From Agarophyton chilense (Eukaryota; Rhodophyta; Florideophyceae; Gracilariales; Gracilariaceae), in assembly GCA_030374765.1 (NCBI GenBank), contig JARGXX010000115.1, forward strand, positions 62,001 to 126,000: a stretch of 64,000 nucleotides of DNA, read 5' to 3'. Below the pieces are notes generated by a model that was not told the origin of the DNA, made no database searches, and worked only from the letters and a program-made list of their open reading frames with translations. This document shows, piece after piece, positions 42,236-53,383 of this stretch. Positions within the stretch are counted from its first letter, which is position 1. Every line of letters begins with the position of its first letter. Position numbers and translations under genes: made by a program.

Positions 42236-43963
42236 CTACGGAAAGCCCGAGGAGGGACCCGCCCCACCGTTGGGATTCTGACCCTGATGGTACGCCGAGG
42301 CGAACGCCAACATCTGGCTCACATCCGTCATACCCGGGGGAATCGGAATGCCCGCGTTCACGAGGCCTTGTCGCACACTATCCGCTTGCGGAGTGGCAAC
42401 CGGCGCCTGCGCCAGGGTGTTCACACCCCACCCGGGGGGAGCAGATGGACCGCCACCGGATGCATTCGCCGCCGCAGCTGAGGTCGTTCCCACTGGTTGG
42501 AAGGGTGCAGATGGCTCCACAGGGAGTACTCCACTAGGAGCTGGCATGTCGTTATCCAACGCTGGATCGTCCAGGTCTACTGGAGGCTCGTACTCGTAAT
42601 CGTCGGTATAAATGAACCCCGTCGGGTGTCCCACCGGCATCGGTCGAGGCGAGTCAATCAGCGCCCGTGCTTGCGCCGCGCTGATGCGAACCCCTTCGAA
42701 GGGATTGTAATAGACCCAGTTACCGGAGCCCGGATCGTACCGTCCAGGAGACTTGTCTCGCGCGGATCCTTCCCCTGCGGGCTGATTTTTCACTGGAACT
42801 CGATCCCATTTGGTGTTGTCGATCACGTCCAAGACTGGATACAGGTCCTGCACGCTGCTGGCCGAACCCAACGCTGGGACAAGGTCGATCTGACGCATGA
42901 TGGTCCGTAGCATCGGAGGAATATACCAGATACGGAAATGGTCATGAGCATCCCAGAGGAGGTGCGCCGCTACGCGGGCTACCCACTCGGCTGCAACGAG
43001 GGCCCAGTATCCCGAGCTCGGGTCGTGCATCAAACGAGACCCGATATAGTAGATGCATGGGGGCAGTTCAGCAAAGCACCCTCGGGGGACCTCGACCTTA
43101 CTCCACCAAGCTGGAAGGGGCACGAATCGCCCAACCTTCGCCGTGTTACGGATACGCTCCAGTTCCACGTGAGGATACGGGACAAGGAACCCGAAACGGG
43201 AGCGCGAGCGGCGCTCGAAGCGCACGCGTCGATCGAACCCATACTGGGTAAACTGCTGTTGAAGGTACCTGAATTCAGCCCGGAGGATGGGACGACTCCA
43301 TTGGAGCATATCTTCTCGGAGAGGAAAACCCGGTCCGCGGAACTCGGCTTCGGGAAAGGCTGCCTGGTTATCCCCGTAGGAGACCTCACCGTACGTGCGG
43401 TAATAGGCGACATCGAACCCGTACTCCGGGGGAACCAGATGGTCAAAGCGTGACCTCTCCAATCGCCGGTAGGCCAGAGCCGCCATCGCTGCGCGCGCCT
43501 TGTCCAGGGACTCCCCGCGACCGCGGTATAGATACTGAGGCTCTATGGCTACCCGCGCCCTCCAATCGGGAGAACGTACAACCTCGACAGGTAGGCCACC
43601 CGGCAATAAGCCGTCCTCCACGTAGGAGTCGATGAGCTCATCGTCGCAAACCGCTGTCGGATGGAACCAAGGAGCGCGGGAATATATCACCGGATCGGTA
43701 AGGGGACTCCACCTTCGAAAGGATTCGTTTGAGATGCAACCTCTGGAGTTTTCTACCAAGGGCATCGCATGAGCGGAGTTCCACGCCACCGCGTTAATGT
43801 CCAAATCCTCCTGAGGATGTCGGTTGCTCGCCGAGGCGGAAGGTTCGGTACCTGACGGAGCCGCATCAAAACCGGAGAAATATCCACCCTGCTGGGGAGC
43901 TTCGTTGTCCGCCGGCGCAGAGGCCGACGGCCCCGAGAGTGGGTTGATGACGTATGGGTTCAT
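42236..43963 (-). CDS. Antisense ORF of gypsy-2, 575 residues, intact
   Basis: Encoded opposite to gag-pol between the chromodomain and the 3' LTR, from ATG 43963 to the stop at 42236. Ser/Pro/Ala-rich N-terminus (about 60 residues), a central domain of about 300 residues rich in Arg, Tyr, Trp and Phe with LVPPEYGFDVAYYRTYGE and FVPLPAW, a possible hydrophobic helix (AAEWVARVAAHLLWDAHDHF), then a Pro/Gly/Ala-rich tail. There is no signal peptide and no clear membrane anchor, so it does not look like an envelope protein. About 95% of residues match the gypsy-1 copy by eye. The frame is open further upstream but is closed there by a TGA (near 43981). No family recognised. Antisense accessory ORFs at this position are known in some plant Ty3/gypsy lineages. 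Confidence 0.7.
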   Translation of the reverse strand: MNPYVINPLSGPSASAPADNEAPQQGGYFSGFDAAPSGTEPSASASNRHPQEDLDINAVAWNSAHAMPLVENSRGCISNESFRRWSPLTDPVIYSRAPWFHPTAVCDDELIDSYVEDGLLPGGLPVEVVRSPDWRARVAIEPQYLYRGRGESLDKARAAMAALAYRRLERSRFDHLVPPEYGFDVAYYRTYGEVSYGDNQAAFPEAEFRGPGFPLREDMLQWSRPILRAEFRYLQQQFTQYGFDRRVRFERRSRSRFGFLVPYPHVELERIRNTAKVGRFVPLPAWWSKVEVPRGCFAELPPCIYYIGSRLMHDPSSGYWALVAAEWVARVAAHLLWDAHDHFRIWYIPPMLRTIMRQIDLVPALGSASSVQDLYPVLDVIDNTKWDRVPVKNQPAGEGSARDKSPGRYDPGSGNWVYYNPFEGVRISAAQARALIDSPRPMPVGHPTGFIYTDDYEYEPPVDLDDPALDNDMPAPSGVLPVEPSAPFQPVGTTSAAAANASGGGPSAPPGWGVNTLAQAPVATPQADSVRQGLVNAGIPIPPGMTDVSQMLAFASAYHQGQNPNGGAGPSSGFP

Positions 43964-44159
43964 TCCCTTGAGAGGGCTGGTTCAGACAGCTTTTGAGAGA
44001 AGTTGCTTATCGCCGAAAGTCGGAGGAGTAGAAGAAAGATGTACCGATGTGTCGGTTTTGTGGCGATCCTCAGAAGTGGCGAAGAACCCCATTGGGAGAG
44101 AAGTAGATATAGTGACCGGAAAGCGAGACACCCGCGGCTCGGAATGTTCTTCCTCGTCT

Positions 44160-44174
44160 TAAGGAGGGGGGAGA
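44160..44174 (+). other. Polypurine tract of gypsy-2
   Basis: AAGGAGGGGGGAGA directly before the 3' LTR, matching gypsy-1. Confidence 0.75.
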
Positions 44175-45089
44175 TGTAGAGCAACGCTCAGTTAGGGGAT
44201 ACTTGAAGATGCAACTCATAGAATGAGGGTTGAACCCTCCGAGGGTTATGAATATGATCCCCTCTAAGGTGTGCTGAGGTGGCACTGTTTTCTGGTTAGA
44301 GTTCGCCTATGAAGAAAAGATTCGGATGGCCCATGGTTGGATTGGCCCCGTGATTCACGTGGCTTAATTTTGGCACCGATTTTCGGATATTTGTAGAACG
44401 TTGGACTTTTGGGCCCTGACAGTTGGATCTCCACGTGTATGGCCCTGAGCAGGTGTGCACTACTGTAGAGTTTAGTTAGTGGGCCCTACTTAGGGAGATG
44501 AGATCTGATAGTCCGAAGCTCAGAGTAAATGGTAACCAAGGTTGGTCTTCGATACCTTTAGAGGTTCTTCGTCGCCATCGTTTCGGCCTTACAACCCGGA
44601 ACGGGCTCTGGTTAGCAACGCCTGCGTAGGGACACGACTCCACTTGGAGAGTGCCCACGTTTGGGTTCCGTGCAACCACCCCCTTGGGACCGCTCAGACG
44701 ACCTGCGTGCACGATACCCCGTGGGGGTTCTGCTTACTTGTTGCGTACTTTTTGTGATTCCTTTCGAGGACAGGTTTTCGCCCCTGTATTGGGTTTCTTT
44801 TGTTGTTTCGCCCCTTTTCTGGTTCTCGGGTCCGGTGCCTGTTAGTGCCCGACCCTCGCCCCGTTTTTCCTCTTCGCCGGATTTTCCCCCATTCTTTGGG
44901 ATACCCAGACCCATTCCCGACCCAACGGTTTCTACCCCTCACCTCCGTCGGTACTGCCGGAATCCCCCGTGGGAGTTACACACCACACTACGGGTGGAAC
45001 GGAGGGTTCTGTCTCTGAGTCTGCCTCCCCCAGGGAGCAAGGCTTCGAACACCTTGAGAGCACTTCCCGTCGCCGGGTTTTGCTCCGCA
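44175..45089 (+). repeat. 3' LTR of gypsy-2
   Basis: 915 bp, pair of 33334-34249. The last bases read GCTCCGCA instead of GCTCCACA. It joins directly to element B integrase sequence. Confidence 0.9.
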
Positions 45090-46405
45090 GTCTCCATCTT
45101 CAATATGGCTAACCACTGTACCTGGGTAGTATTTGTCATCCAATGGCCAATAAACTTCAATGGTATCACCAACATTAGGCATCAAGGGAAGATTTGTATC
45201 TGAAGAAGTGCCATGAATCTGAAGGGGGCCGAAGAAATCTGCATCAAGTGATGCGGGGTCCGGAAGGGTCCGGTCAAGAACTTGATTGTCATCAGGGCAA
45301 ACAAGCTCATTGTCAATGTTCAGTTGCAGTTGCGAATCTAGTTCATCGATCGATTCTTGTACAGCATTTCCAAGGGAGTTGTCTTCAAGCGCAAGACGTA
45401 TGTCTTCTACAGCAGCACGAACTTGACGTCCATTCCTCCCAGGAACAGTAACAGTACGACTGGTATGATCATATTCAAGAACAGGTCGACCATTTGTCCA
45501 TTTACCACGCTTGTCATTACCTGTTTTGACAAATACTTCCACCATGTCTCCGACAGACACCGTCAACTCGGCTAAAGACTTTGAGCGCAGAATGAGTGAA
45601 AGCTTACGCCTAGCGTGGAGCGCTTACTGGGCGTGGACAATATCTTCAGGAATAGTGTCGAGAGAAGTGCTGGACTCGAGAGGTCGAGTGTAACCTTTAG
45701 CAAGTTCATGCGCGGACATTAGGTTGTTTCCATATAAGTCATTCGAGATGCGTAGGGCTTGCTGTACAAGCAGGGAAGGATTCAAAACATCCATTGTAGA
45801 GTTCGAATGTTTCAGACGTAAATAGATGTCACGGATAATAAGGTGCTTGGACTCAATGACATTTTTGTTGTGGCGTCTGGGGGGTAACGGTCCTGTATCA
45901 ACGCCATATCCAGAAAGATACTTCTCAAACTCTACAGTCTTGAAGGCTGGATCATACAATACCTTTCCTGGAGTCCAGAAGGGTGAAATCCACTGAGAAT
46001 CAAATGATACAATTGCGGAGGACATGGTTGTATCTGGCACCACATTGCCAACCGAGTAGCGCGAGACAGTATCGATTGCATGGAACACGATCTCTTCATC
46101 CAGAAAAAATGATCCACGCAAACGACCATGTTAAAATCCCTTGACAACAAGCTCAAAGAGACTTTCCTGGCTGATTTCGGTTCTGAAGTGATACGGAAAC
46201 TGGGACATGTTTCTAGCACATCAAGTAGATACTGCTGTACATCGGTATCCCAAAGATTGTTACGATCGAGTAACAGCTTCATATCCGTGTAGGAAGAGTG
46301 TCCACAGACGTGTTTGTGAATTTTGTCTACAATAGCCTTCTTCTGAGACCAGGAACGGATGGTGCTGTCCATTGCCTCTGGAATATGGACAGTTGCACAG
46401 AATAG
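45090..46405 (-). pseudogene. Element B integrase and partial Tudor-like domain
   Basis: Minus-strand reading: zinc finger (HKHVCGHSSY, then a single-Cys remnant TCPSF), core with VVCVDHF, YDPAF and VIESKH giving the D, D and E expected of an integrase, HELAKGYTRP, an SH3-like region (VGDMVEVFV, RGKW, TVTVPG, EDIRLA), an acidic linker and the first half of the Tudor-like module (PNVGDTIEVYWPLDDKYY). A frameshift near 46120 and a stop near 45622 break it. It ends at the junction with gypsy-2. Confidence 0.75.
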
Positions 46406-47318
46406 TGTGGAGCAAAACCCGGCGACGGGAAGTGCTCTCAAGGTGTTCGAAGCCTTGCTCCCTGGGGGAGGCAGACTCAGAGACAGAGCCCTCCGTTCCA
46501 CCCGTAGTGTGGGGTGTAACTCCCACGGGGGATTCCGGCAGTACCGACGGAGGTGAGGGGTAGAAACGGTTGGATCGGGAATGGGTATAGGTATCCCAAG
46601 AAATGGGGGAAAATCCGGCGAAGAGGAAAAACGGGGCGAGGGTCGGGCACTAACAGGCACCGGACCCGAGAACCAGAAAAGGGGCGAAACAACAAAAAAA
46701 CCCAATACAGGGGCGAAAACCTGTCCTCGAAAGGAAAAAAAAAAAGCACGCAACAAGTAAGCAGAACCCCCACGGGGTATCGTGCACGCAGGTCGTCTGA
46801 GCGGTCCCAAGGGGGTGGTTGCATGGAACACAAACGTGGGCACTCTCCGAGTGGAGTCGTGTCCCTACGCAGGCGTTGCTAACCAGAGCCCGTTCCGGGT
46901 TGTAAGGCCGAAACGATGGCGACGAAGAACCTCTAAAGGTATCGAAGACCAACCTTGGTTACCATCTACTCTGAGCTTCGGACTATCAGATCTCATCTCC
47001 CTAAGTAGGGCCCACTAACTAAACTCTACAGTAGTGCACACCTGCTCAGAGCCATACACGTGGAGATCCAACTGTCAGGGCCCAAAAGTCCAACGTTCTA
47101 CAAATATCCGAAAATCGGTGCCAAAATTAAGCCACGTGTATCATGGGGCCAATCCAACCATGGGCCATCCGAATTTTCCCTTATAGGCGAAATATAACCA
47201 GAAAACAGTGCCACCTCAGCACACCTTAGAGGGGATCATAATCATAACCCTCGGAGGGTTCAATCCTCATTCTATGAGTTGCATCTTCAAGTATCCCCTA
47301 ACTGGGCGTTGCTCTACA
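46406..47318 (-). repeat. Solo LTR of the gypsy-1/2 family with AATAG target duplication
   Basis: 913 bp, same ends and orientation as gypsy-1, flanked by AATAG at 46401-46405 and 47319-47323. No internal sequence remains, so it arose by recombination between the two LTRs of a former insertion. It sits in element B just before the integrase zinc finger. Confidence 0.92.
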
Positions 47319-47725
47319 AATAGTGCTTGGATAGAGGGGGCAGAATCAGAGTTCAATTCTGAAAAAGAGCTGTACGGAATGTAGCAATGAAGATCGTCAT
47401 CAAAGAGTTGAATAAAATCTACAGCATCTGTGCTGGTCGGTAGTTGTAACAGATTTTGTTCCATATGCAGATTGTTGCAAAGACGAGTAACATTTCGTCC
47501 AACCACCCACTGCGAAGAGCCCTCTATGATGAGATGGCGGATGTGGATAGGCATTCCTGATGTAGAGAAAGCGGTCATTAAGACAGATCCAATGATGCGC
47601 TTCGGTTCACTTGCATGTTCTCCTGATCCATATTGCCAATTGGGCCGGTCTGCTATAGCATCAGGCAGCGCATCAAAAGTTCCAGAACATCTGGGAAGGA
47701 GAAACGGTTGGACCATTTTGAACTC
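47319..47725 (-). pseudogene. Element B protease region
   Basis: Continues in frame from gag after TAG 47726-47728. Contains IRHLIIEGSSQWVVGRN, the second retropepsin motif shared with A; the active-site part (LLDDAAPYS) is just upstream in the gag frame. The native sequence ends at the AATAG duplication. Confidence 0.7.
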
Positions 47726-48709
47726 CTAGAGTCCAATATCACTGTAGGGCGCTGCGTCGTCCAGTAACGGTCCAAAATTATTGAGAACTAAATCATCTGA
47801 GCCAGTAACGGGGGCCATGTGGAACGTTATGGTCTTGTCATTCCCTGATCTTTCATTATCCTTCGCAGAATTTGAAGTCGTTCTCAAAGAGCCATCTTTG
47901 TTGTGGTCAGAAGCCCAATGTCCCATCTGTTTGCACATACGACACTTACTCTTGGAATTCAAATCCGTCAATTGTTTAGCATTGAGAGTGCGCTTCTTAC
48001 GTTCATATGAGCTGGTACTTGCAGAAATAGACTGTACTGAACGTTGCGAAGAACTTTCAGAATCTTTAGGCCGATCGCATTGCCGAATAAGTGAAGCAAT
48101 GGATGAATATGACAAGGACTTCAGGTAGACATCAGTCGTAGAAGAGGCATCAAACGATTCATCACGAGGTGCGGAAGCGGCGAGAACCGATATTCGCTGA
48201 TTCGGATCAACGGAAGCATTGGCCATCAACATGAACGCAACCAATGCGTCTGGAAGTTTTGACTTGCTGGAATGGGAGTTGAACTTAGACATTTGGGCCT
48301 CGAATCGTGACTCGAAGTTCTTGAAAGTCTCTATTAAACCATGCTTGGTGTTCAATAGATCCAGAAATCCATTATACACTTTACTGACAATGGCCAGAGT
48401 GTCAAGTTTGTGAAGAGCATTACCGATTGCTTCAACGCCATCACTTTTCTGAATCGTCGAAGAGGGTATTTTCATACAAATATCACTTGCGCGACCAAAC
48501 AACTGTGAGAGTAGCATAATTCCCTGAAGTTCTTTCGGTATCATTCTCAAGATTGAATCAGGTAGTCTATCATGGAACGATTTCCAGAGCGATACGGAAC
48601 GAGCGTATTGGTCTTGGTCGCCTTTCCCGTCAGTCCAAGGAACATGGCGGATATCCAACGAAGATCGCGGCCGAGAAGGTAAGTCTGAAGCGCCGGTAGC
48701 TGGGCCCAT
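47726..48709 (-). CDS. gag: Element B Gag with start of protease
   Basis: 327 residues from the ATG at 48709, which lies within the primer-binding site, to TAG 47726-47728. Conserved with A: SRPRSSLDIRHVPWTDG, the NFESRF region, DALVAF, APRDESFDASSTTDVYLKSL, and a zinc knuckle CRMCKQMGHWASDH (47903-47944) with C-x2-C-x4-H-x4-H spacing. The last 25 residues carry the protease motif PLLDDAAPYS. The frame also extends upstream of the ATG into the LTR end, but the start inside the primer site is the one shared with A. No internal stop before the TAG. Confidence 0.78.
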   Translation of the reverse strand: MGPATGASDLPSRPRSSLDIRHVPWTDGKGDQDQYARSVSLWKSFHDRLPDSILRMIPKELQGIMLLSQLFGRASDICMKIPSSTIQKSDGVEAIGNALHKLDTLAIVSKVYNGFLDLLNTKHGLIETFKNFESRFEAQMSKFNSHSSKSKLPDALVAFMLMANASVDPNQRISVLAASAPRDESFDASSTTDVYLKSLSYSSIASLIRQCDRPKDSESSSQRSVQSISASTSSYERKKRTLNAKQLTDLNSKSKCRMCKQMGHWASDHNKDGSLRTTSNSAKDNERSGNDKTITFHMAPVTGSDDLVLNNFGPLLDDAAPYSDIGL

Positions 48710-48712
48710 AAC
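48700..48712 (-). other. Primer-binding site of element B (initiator tRNA-Met anticodon arm)
   Basis: GTTATGGGCCCAG on the minus strand, identical to 8682-8694 in A although the flanking bases differ. It contains the Gag ATG. Confidence 0.78.
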
Positions 48713-48846
48713 TTTAAAGGTTATGATAACGAACAACCTGTAACGTAACAATGAGATTAATGTATCGAACAAACGGTAGCGTAACGTGGTAGCAGTTTTT
48801 CACCTATCGATCTCGTTCTTGTGAGTTCAAGCAACTCGGTAAGCTC

Positions 48847-48853
48847 TTATATA
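48847..48853 (-). promoter_or_regulatory. TATA box in the element B LTR
   Basis: TATATAA read on the minus strand, 138 nt before the Gag ATG, comparable with 119 nt in element A. Confidence 0.5.
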
Positions 48854-49000
48854 GAATTCTAGAGTATCTATGTAGCCTACGATGGTTCCAAATGCGGAAG
48901 CACTTCTAATCAGGTGAGCACCCTTTGAATTGCATGATATCCGAAAGGGCCGCACCCCAAACGAGATACATGTGCGTCCAAAACGGCTTCGTAACCATCC

Positions 49001-52000
49001 CGAAGAGATGACAGCAACTGTAGCTCTTGATATCCCCAGCCTCTTTTTTCAGAAAGAGGTTCTAGCCCTCTTTACGACGTCGAACGGTTAGGACACCTCG
49101 CCCTGGCAATATTGTTAACCCTCCTCTCCGAAGCCGCGCGCGGGGAGAAAGTTTCTTGGCGCCCCTGCACGTATAATGAATCCGATACCAAATGGCTTTC
49201 GCGACGCTCAAAGCTCATCATTCTCATTACGCCATGCACAGCAGCGCCAAAGTAGTCAAGTCACCTTTAGGACTCTACATCCCACATCCCATATTGGTAG
49301 ATCTTGCATCGCGGCAGTCTCGATCGTTGCGAATCGATCTCGTTGCTGATTAAGCCTGATTCTATCACGGTCTTTGAGAATACCGATTCAAACTCTCACT
49401 CAAGACCGCTAATATACGAATGTTCAGTCAACCGGATGAGACTTTTGCTTCACATATAGGGCATTTGACGGGCATTTGTGCTCATGTTTATCCGAATTCA
49501 TTTCATTCTCAAGAAGAGATGCATGATTCAATAACGCATCTACTGAACAAAAACGTGGCAGGTTGCTTCGACAATCGTTGTCTACTTAACAGTAGTTTGA
49601 GTAAGAGTGATATTCTGACGATTGAAACAACTCCATTATCATCTCGTCTTTGTAACCTAGGGCACGATAGAGTTGTACTGCCCCTCGCTTTAGCGAATGC
49701 CTGAATAAGCTTGGACATCGCACCCGCTGACACTGACTGGATGCAATCGGTTACGCAATACATATGTGAACTTTAAAACAAAAAACAAGGCGTTATGAAG
49801 TAAAAATATTCCTCCTGCTGTTTCTTTGACATCACAGAAAAGATTTTTGCTGATTTAACCTCTCAAACAAAGCCATGTCGGCAAAGCTATGTACGGATCC
49901 ATATAAATAGAATACCGCAGTTTTTTACTTCCATTTCATTCCTGAACTTCATAAACTCGTTCTATTGTTGAGCTCTTTGTAGTTGCTGGTATTTTTAACG
50001 TAATTTTGTCGGATGTAGTCGAACAATGTTGATATGTTAGTGTAAAAACTTCGCCATACCGAACACCTAAGTTGAGCCCGATAACCATGATTTTGTGTAG
50101 CAAAACTTCAATAACGCGAACTAATTGTCCACATTCAATCCAAAACTCTTCGGATATATCACATACCATACCAACTTTCAACGGTCTGGATTCCAGTTTG
50201 ACAAGTCCTTCGGGAGCAAGTTTAATTCTATACGCTTTTCGAAAACTATCAACATCCTGATTATTTATGAGCGAATTTCTGAGAGATCCTTAGTATTCGT
50301 TGTGTTACAAAACACTCAATGACCACACTTGTTGTAAACGTGACGTAATCTTTGAACCAAAAAGCCGACAGAGTCGTTATCGAGCATATTTTTTGTTCCA
50401 TAGTTGCGAAGATGGCCAAAAATGTTGATAAAAGGAGTAGGGTTTTCTTGAGTAACTATATTTGGATCTTGTACTTGATTTGTTGCCGAAAACGCAGTTA
50501 AGAGTCGTTCCGCTTTTTGTAAGTTGAAATTTGTGGTTTAGCTTGTGGCTTTTTGAAGCAATTATGTAATTTCAAGTATTGGTTGTGAGAGCAACGCCTT
50601 GTTAATACGGTGTTTTGCGACGCTCAAATTTAAAGTTGTTGATAAGACAATTGTATATCTCGGTCGTAATGTTTGGAAGAGGGAACGTGCTTGGAATTCA
50701 AAAAAAGATTCAAAATGATAATCGAGCACGTAGTTCTTTTGAAAGAAGATACTTCACTCTGTTTGTGTACTACAACTTGATCAGTCGGTAGCCGACGTTG
50801 CTCATCAGGTCTTGAGGGTTGGTTGATGTCTCTTACAGATGGTTGTAGGGTTTTGAAAGTAGTTTGATGTCACGCATGGACCCTACCGTCACGGGGGGCA
50901 TTCTATACATGAAATCTCTCAGACTTCTGCCGAATGAAATAATGTGCCCAGGAGCTCGAAATCGGGGTTCATCCTTCGGGTAATGTTCTGCTTCTTAGCA
51001 TATAATCGACACTTACAAAAAGAGTAAAGTAAAGTAGCAATTCAGGTTTAGTTTGGGAGATCTATTAAGCTCCATCGCTTTCCATGCGTGTCACGCCGCA
51101 GCGGGCAACAATTACATTATCTGTCAATCATTTGCGGCTGTGCGCGGAAAAACTAGGTGCTGATTTTTAGATATTTTGACCAGATGTTTTCCCTTTTTTG
51201 ACCTCCAAACAGTTAAGGCTTGGTATAGCCTACTCAAAAGAATATGCGCTTCACGAAACTGGTTCCATGTGAAAGAATGCAACTTAAGGAATAAAAAAGT
51301 AAAGAATATATGTTTAACTGATAACCAGGCTAATTTCTATCTTAGAATATAAAACAGGTATTTTTGGGTGGAAAAACCGTGGTTGCACTCTGAAAAATCG
51401 TTTTGAAGCTGTGTATGAAACAAAACTACCTTTCAAAAAATAACCAATTTCGAACTGTCTCTCCGGTAGTATACACACTAGCTAGGGCAGGATCTTATGT
51501 TGTCAATGGGCATGCGCAGCTGTACGTGACTAAACCTCTGCGTAAGGAGCAAACAGCAGCAGCAGGCGCGGGTGCGGTTGGGTGCGGAAACTGAAACAAG
51601 GACACAGACAGGCGCCTATCGAAGACGAGTGCGGCGGGGGCGGGCGCCGAGACGGCCACCGCGGAGGCGATGTGTGCTGACGTTGTCCACAAATGCTCTC
51701 ACCTTCAAAAAGCTTCCACGTGCCTGGAGGTACTGCTGGGTGGGCATTGGTCATGCAGATGCCGACTGCCTTGTGCCACCATCGATTCCCACCGCGCGTC
51801 GCAGCAATTGCTCCCAACACCAAGGCAACAGTGTCACAAACCGCGCTGCAACAAAGCAAAAGCGCTGACGTACACGCTACTCCATAATAGCGGTGCGTGT
51901 GCAACAAAGGCTACGCAAATGCGTCGCGAGAGCGCCCTTCCAACCGATGCTCTCGTGATGTGCACTGCTGCCGCCAGGCCTATGCTGCGTTTTGGTCTCG

Positions 52001-52335
52001 AGTGACCAGAGTGTAATAACCTTACCATGGAAGCAATGCTTAGGTTTCATAGATACCGCCGGTGCTTGACGGCGGGGAAGAGAGAGGGGGTGGTGAAGAA
52101 AGGGCGTTCGATGGTTTGTTTCGTCGCGTGAGCGAGCAAGCTCGCCGTCATTGCCCTCGTCGCCGGCAACGCCGAGACGCGTGCCACCTAATCACCAAGC
52201 CGCCCCCACGCCACTATAAAGCCCCGTGTCCGGGGGTCGTCGTTGCAGCAGAAAACCTTCCTCATCCCATCCACCACCAGTGAGTTCTAGAGATCCCCGC
52301 CCACCACACCGTACATTCCGCCAGCCAAACTCGCC
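49001..52335. other. Intergenic region with unassigned short ORFs
   Basis: No recognised gene. An ORF at 49420-49704 (94 residues, plus) and a frame at about 49936-50280 (minus, 81 residues from its first ATG) are compositionally plausible but match nothing I know; the latter may be a gene fragment. The GC-rich part at 51500-52250 has overlapping frames on both strands. Confidence 0.4.
52215..52220 (+). promoter_or_regulatory. TATA box of glycine-rich protein 1
   Basis: TATAAA, 121 nt before the ATG at 52336. Confidence 0.6.
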
Positions 52336-52737
52336 ATGAAATTCACATTCACACTCATCGCCGTCACACTCGCTCTCACCACGCTCACCCAGTCGACCCC
52401 GTTGCAACGCGGTCTGAGGCGAGTGCCTACCTGGCCGTTCTTCACGCTGCCCATCTTCGTCACGGACGCTTCCACCGCCACGGGCGGAGCGGGTGGCAAT
52501 GGCGGCTCGGCCAATGCTGTGGGCGCCGTTGTCTCGGGCGGATTCGGAGGCCCCGCCGTGTCAGGCTCCGGCTTCGTCGCCAACTCGGGCATCATTCAGG
52601 GCGGCGCGGGCGTCTTCTCTGGAAACGTGGCTAACGGCGCCGCGGGTACAGTTGTAGGTGGCGGAAGCATCACGGGCAGCTTTACTAACTCCGCCGTCGC
52701 CGGCAATGGCGGCGCCGGGGGCTCGGCTTCTGCATGA
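52336..52737 (+). CDS. Secreted glycine-rich protein, paralogue 1
   Basis: 133 residues. Signal peptide MKFTFTLIAVTLALTTLTQS, a short linker (PLQRGLRRVPTWPFF), then a low-complexity domain of Gly/Ala/Ser/Asn with alternating GG, GN and VSG units: GGAGGNGGSANAVGAVVSGG, FSGNVANGAAG, GSITGSFTNSAVAGNGG. The same order of motifs occurs in the gene 760 bp downstream. The regular N-G/N-V spacing suggests a beta-solenoid-like or structural extracellular protein; function unknown. Single exon, TATA box upstream, stop TGA. Confidence 0.75.
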   Translation: MKFTFTLIAVTLALTTLTQSTPLQRGLRRVPTWPFFTLPIFVTDASTATGGAGGNGGSANAVGAVVSGGFGGPAVSGSGFVANSGIIQGGAGVFSGNVANGAAGTVVGGGSITGSFTNSAVAGNGGAGGSASA

Positions 52738-53377
52738 CACTCACGTGCGTCTCAACTTTGTGGCTGTACTCGTTCGTGGAAGTTGATTAGTGTATAACCA
52801 TATTGTAGCTTTTGTTTGTTACGTCTTTGGACATTGTTTTGTGGCATTGATCGCTTTGTCAAGGATCACTTTGCTCTGGATAAAACTGCGTCTACTGTAT
52901 ACAGTAATAGCTTCTTACGCAACAACCCTTTCCCTTACACACTCGGCCTTTTTCGCAAACAGCCAGGGTACAAGGCTGGCTGCACTCCCATTTGCTGAAT
53001 ACACCGTACTTCCTCATACAGCGCGACTTCTGTAACCCGACTCCCGTGAAACTATTCCCAAACAGCTTCGGCAGCTTACAGAGCGCCCACGCAAACTGCG
53101 CCCAACGCAGCCTCAAACACACAAACGCCATCGACGTGCTTGGTTCACAGCGCGGGTGTTGAACCAACATAGCTTCAAAGTGGCACATTATAGCGTCACT
53201 TTGACTCGCCGCTTAATGGTTTAATGTTTCACTGGGCCACTTGGCTGCTGGGAATGTTGGCTGTGCAGCCGCGCTCCGTGCATGCTGCCAGTAGCGCGGT
53301 AGCCTTTACCGCCCCCGCGGCGGCGCATGCGCAATCTGCTTGCACTGCGTGCCGAATTTTGGCCTCTCCTCGTGTCG

Positions 53378-53383
53378 TATAAG
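53378..53383 (+). promoter_or_regulatory. TATA-like element of glycine-rich protein 2
   Basis: TATAAG, 118 nt before the ATG at 53496, nearly the same spacing as in the upstream paralogue. Confidence 0.5.

Larger units (their letters stand above)
33334..45089 (+). mobile_element. Ty3/gypsy element gypsy-2, full length, no target duplication
   Basis: 11,756 bp, colinear with gypsy-1. Pol, the chromodomain and the antisense ORF are open; Gag is defective. LTRs differ at about 11 positions by eye. The flanks are CTGAT on the left (33329-33333, inside element D) and GTCTC on the right (inside element B), so no target duplication is present. Confidence 0.92.
45090..49000 (-). mobile_element. Copia-like element B, truncated, with a nested solo LTR
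   Basis: Minus strand: probable 5' LTR end (about 48713-49000, TATATAA at 48847-48853), primer site, gag, protease, solo gypsy LTR, integrase, then half a Tudor-like domain, where the gypsy-2 LTR begins. RT, RNase H and the 3' LTR are missing. It is the same family as A but clearly diverged, including a different LTR end. The right limit is a guess. Confidence 0.75.

Noticed and set aside
42236..43963. Envelope protein for the antisense ORF
   Set aside because: No signal peptide, no clear membrane anchor or fusion peptide, and the wrong strand for a spliced env.
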